From Paracoccus wurundjeri (GTDB lineage Bacteria > Pseudomonadota > Alphaproteobacteria > Rhodobacterales > Rhodobacteraceae): a DNA stretch of 64,000 bases. The stretch lies in contig NZ_JAUUTZ010000005.1 of the NCBI RefSeq assembly GCF_030678915.1, positions 62,001-126,000 of the forward strand, read 5' to 3'. Below are positions 63,667 through 64,000 of the stretch, piece after piece. The position numbers and the translations under genes were made by a program. Position 1 is the stretch's first letter; each line of letters opens with the position of its first letter. The notes under the pieces are model-generated. The model saw only the letters and a list, made by a program, of their open reading frames with translations, did not search any database and was not told the origin of the DNA.

Positions 63667-64000
63667 AGCTCGCGCACCCTCTGGCGGCGGACGATCCAGA
63701 TGAAGAACGGAGCGCCGACGAAGGCTGTGACGATGCCCACGTCAAGCTCGTTCGGGCGCGCGATGATACGGCCGATCACATCGGCCAGGATCAGAAGCGA
63801 TGCACCGCCAATGGCCGAGAATGGCAGCAGCCAGCGGTGATCAATCCCGGCCAGAAGGCGGCAGAGATGCGGCACCACAAGCCCGACAAAACCGATCGGA
63901 CCGCAGACCGCCGTGGTCGCGCCGCACAGAAGAATAGCGCCAAGCGCGGCCATGGCCCGGGCGATCGCCACACGCTCTCCCAGCCCCGCCGCCAGTTCAT
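63663..64000 (-). CDS. Siderophore ABC transporter permease (FepD-like), partial, cut by window edge
   Basis: About 112 C-terminal residues of a second FecCD permease are visible, reading from ELAAGLGERVAIARAM at the right edge through GPIGFVGLVVPHLCRLLAG to DVGIVTAFVGAPFFIWIVRR. The frame was extended past the first GTG to the edge because homology continues. The N-terminus, and probably a binding-protein gene, lie beyond the window. Its stop overlaps the next permease start. Confidence 0.9.
   Translation of the reverse strand, partial: ELAAGLGERVAIARAMAALGAILLCGATTAVCGPIGFVGLVVPHLCRLLAGIDHRWLLPFSAIGGASLLILADVIGRIIARPNELDVGIVTAFVGAPFFIWIVRRQRVREL

Noticed and set aside
1..64000. tRNA, rRNA, CRISPR arrays, insertion sequences and prophage genes
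   Set aside because: Looked for across the window; no cloverleaf with CCA-type end, no regularly spaced repeats and no transposase or integrase motifs were seen.

Overview
The window is GC-rich, densely packed chromosomal DNA from an alphaproteobacterium, most likely a Rhodobacteraceae member close to Paracoccus. That placement is an inference from the aerobic cob gene order, the pseudoazurin, the phn operon layout, the start/stop overlaps (ATGA, TGATG, GTGA) and codon use. No rRNA, tRNA, IS element, prophage or CRISPR array is visible.

Layout. 1-7476 (minus): aerobic cobalamin operon DUF1636-cobW-cobN-cobG-cobH-cobI-cobJ (cobJ cut by the left edge), led by a cobalamin riboswitch. 8018-11641 (plus): a second cobalamin riboswitch and a BtuF/C/D-type uptake operon ending in a pseudoazurin gene. 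11721-12284: a 2H phosphoesterase. 12377-21750 (minus): an eight-gene peptide-type ABC importer operon with an MlrC-family hydrolase, class III aminotransferase, nitrilase-family amidase and CMD-family protein, divergent from an RpiR regulator (21947-22819). 23009-34012: a sugar-acid catabolic locus. FAH-family enzyme, SDR, DenD-like dehydrogenase and LacI regulator lie on minus; TRAP transporter, enolase-superfamily dehydratase, EamA permease and IlvD/EDD dehydratase lie on plus. 34129-35917 (minus): queC-queD-queE for 7-deazaguanine synthesis. 36077-37892: a LysR/SDR pair. 37946-43666: an unassigned lipid-like biosynthetic locus (KAS III, NAD-dependent reductase, MBL hydrolase, F390-synthetase-like adenylase) divergent from TetR and sulfotransferase genes. 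43885-46643: a two-subunit molybdenum hydroxylase. 46954-57846 (minus): a phosphonate uptake and C-P lyase operon, phnFGHIJKLM then phnCDEE and a hexapeptide acyltransferase. 58029-59408: an M20 peptidase. 59550-64000: a TonB receptor and siderophore ABC transporter, cut by the right edge.

Two places stand out. First, the phnJ product keeps the PhnJ fold sequence but lacks three of the four cysteines used for the iron-sulfur cluster and thiyl radical in characterised PhnJ, and it carries a cysteine next to the glycine that becomes the glycyl radical. Second, the KAS III/reductase/MBL/adenylase operon resembles the logic of the Ole (olefin/beta-lactone) pathway with two of the four enzyme types replaced. 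A TetR gene and two matching palindromes lie in its promoter region.
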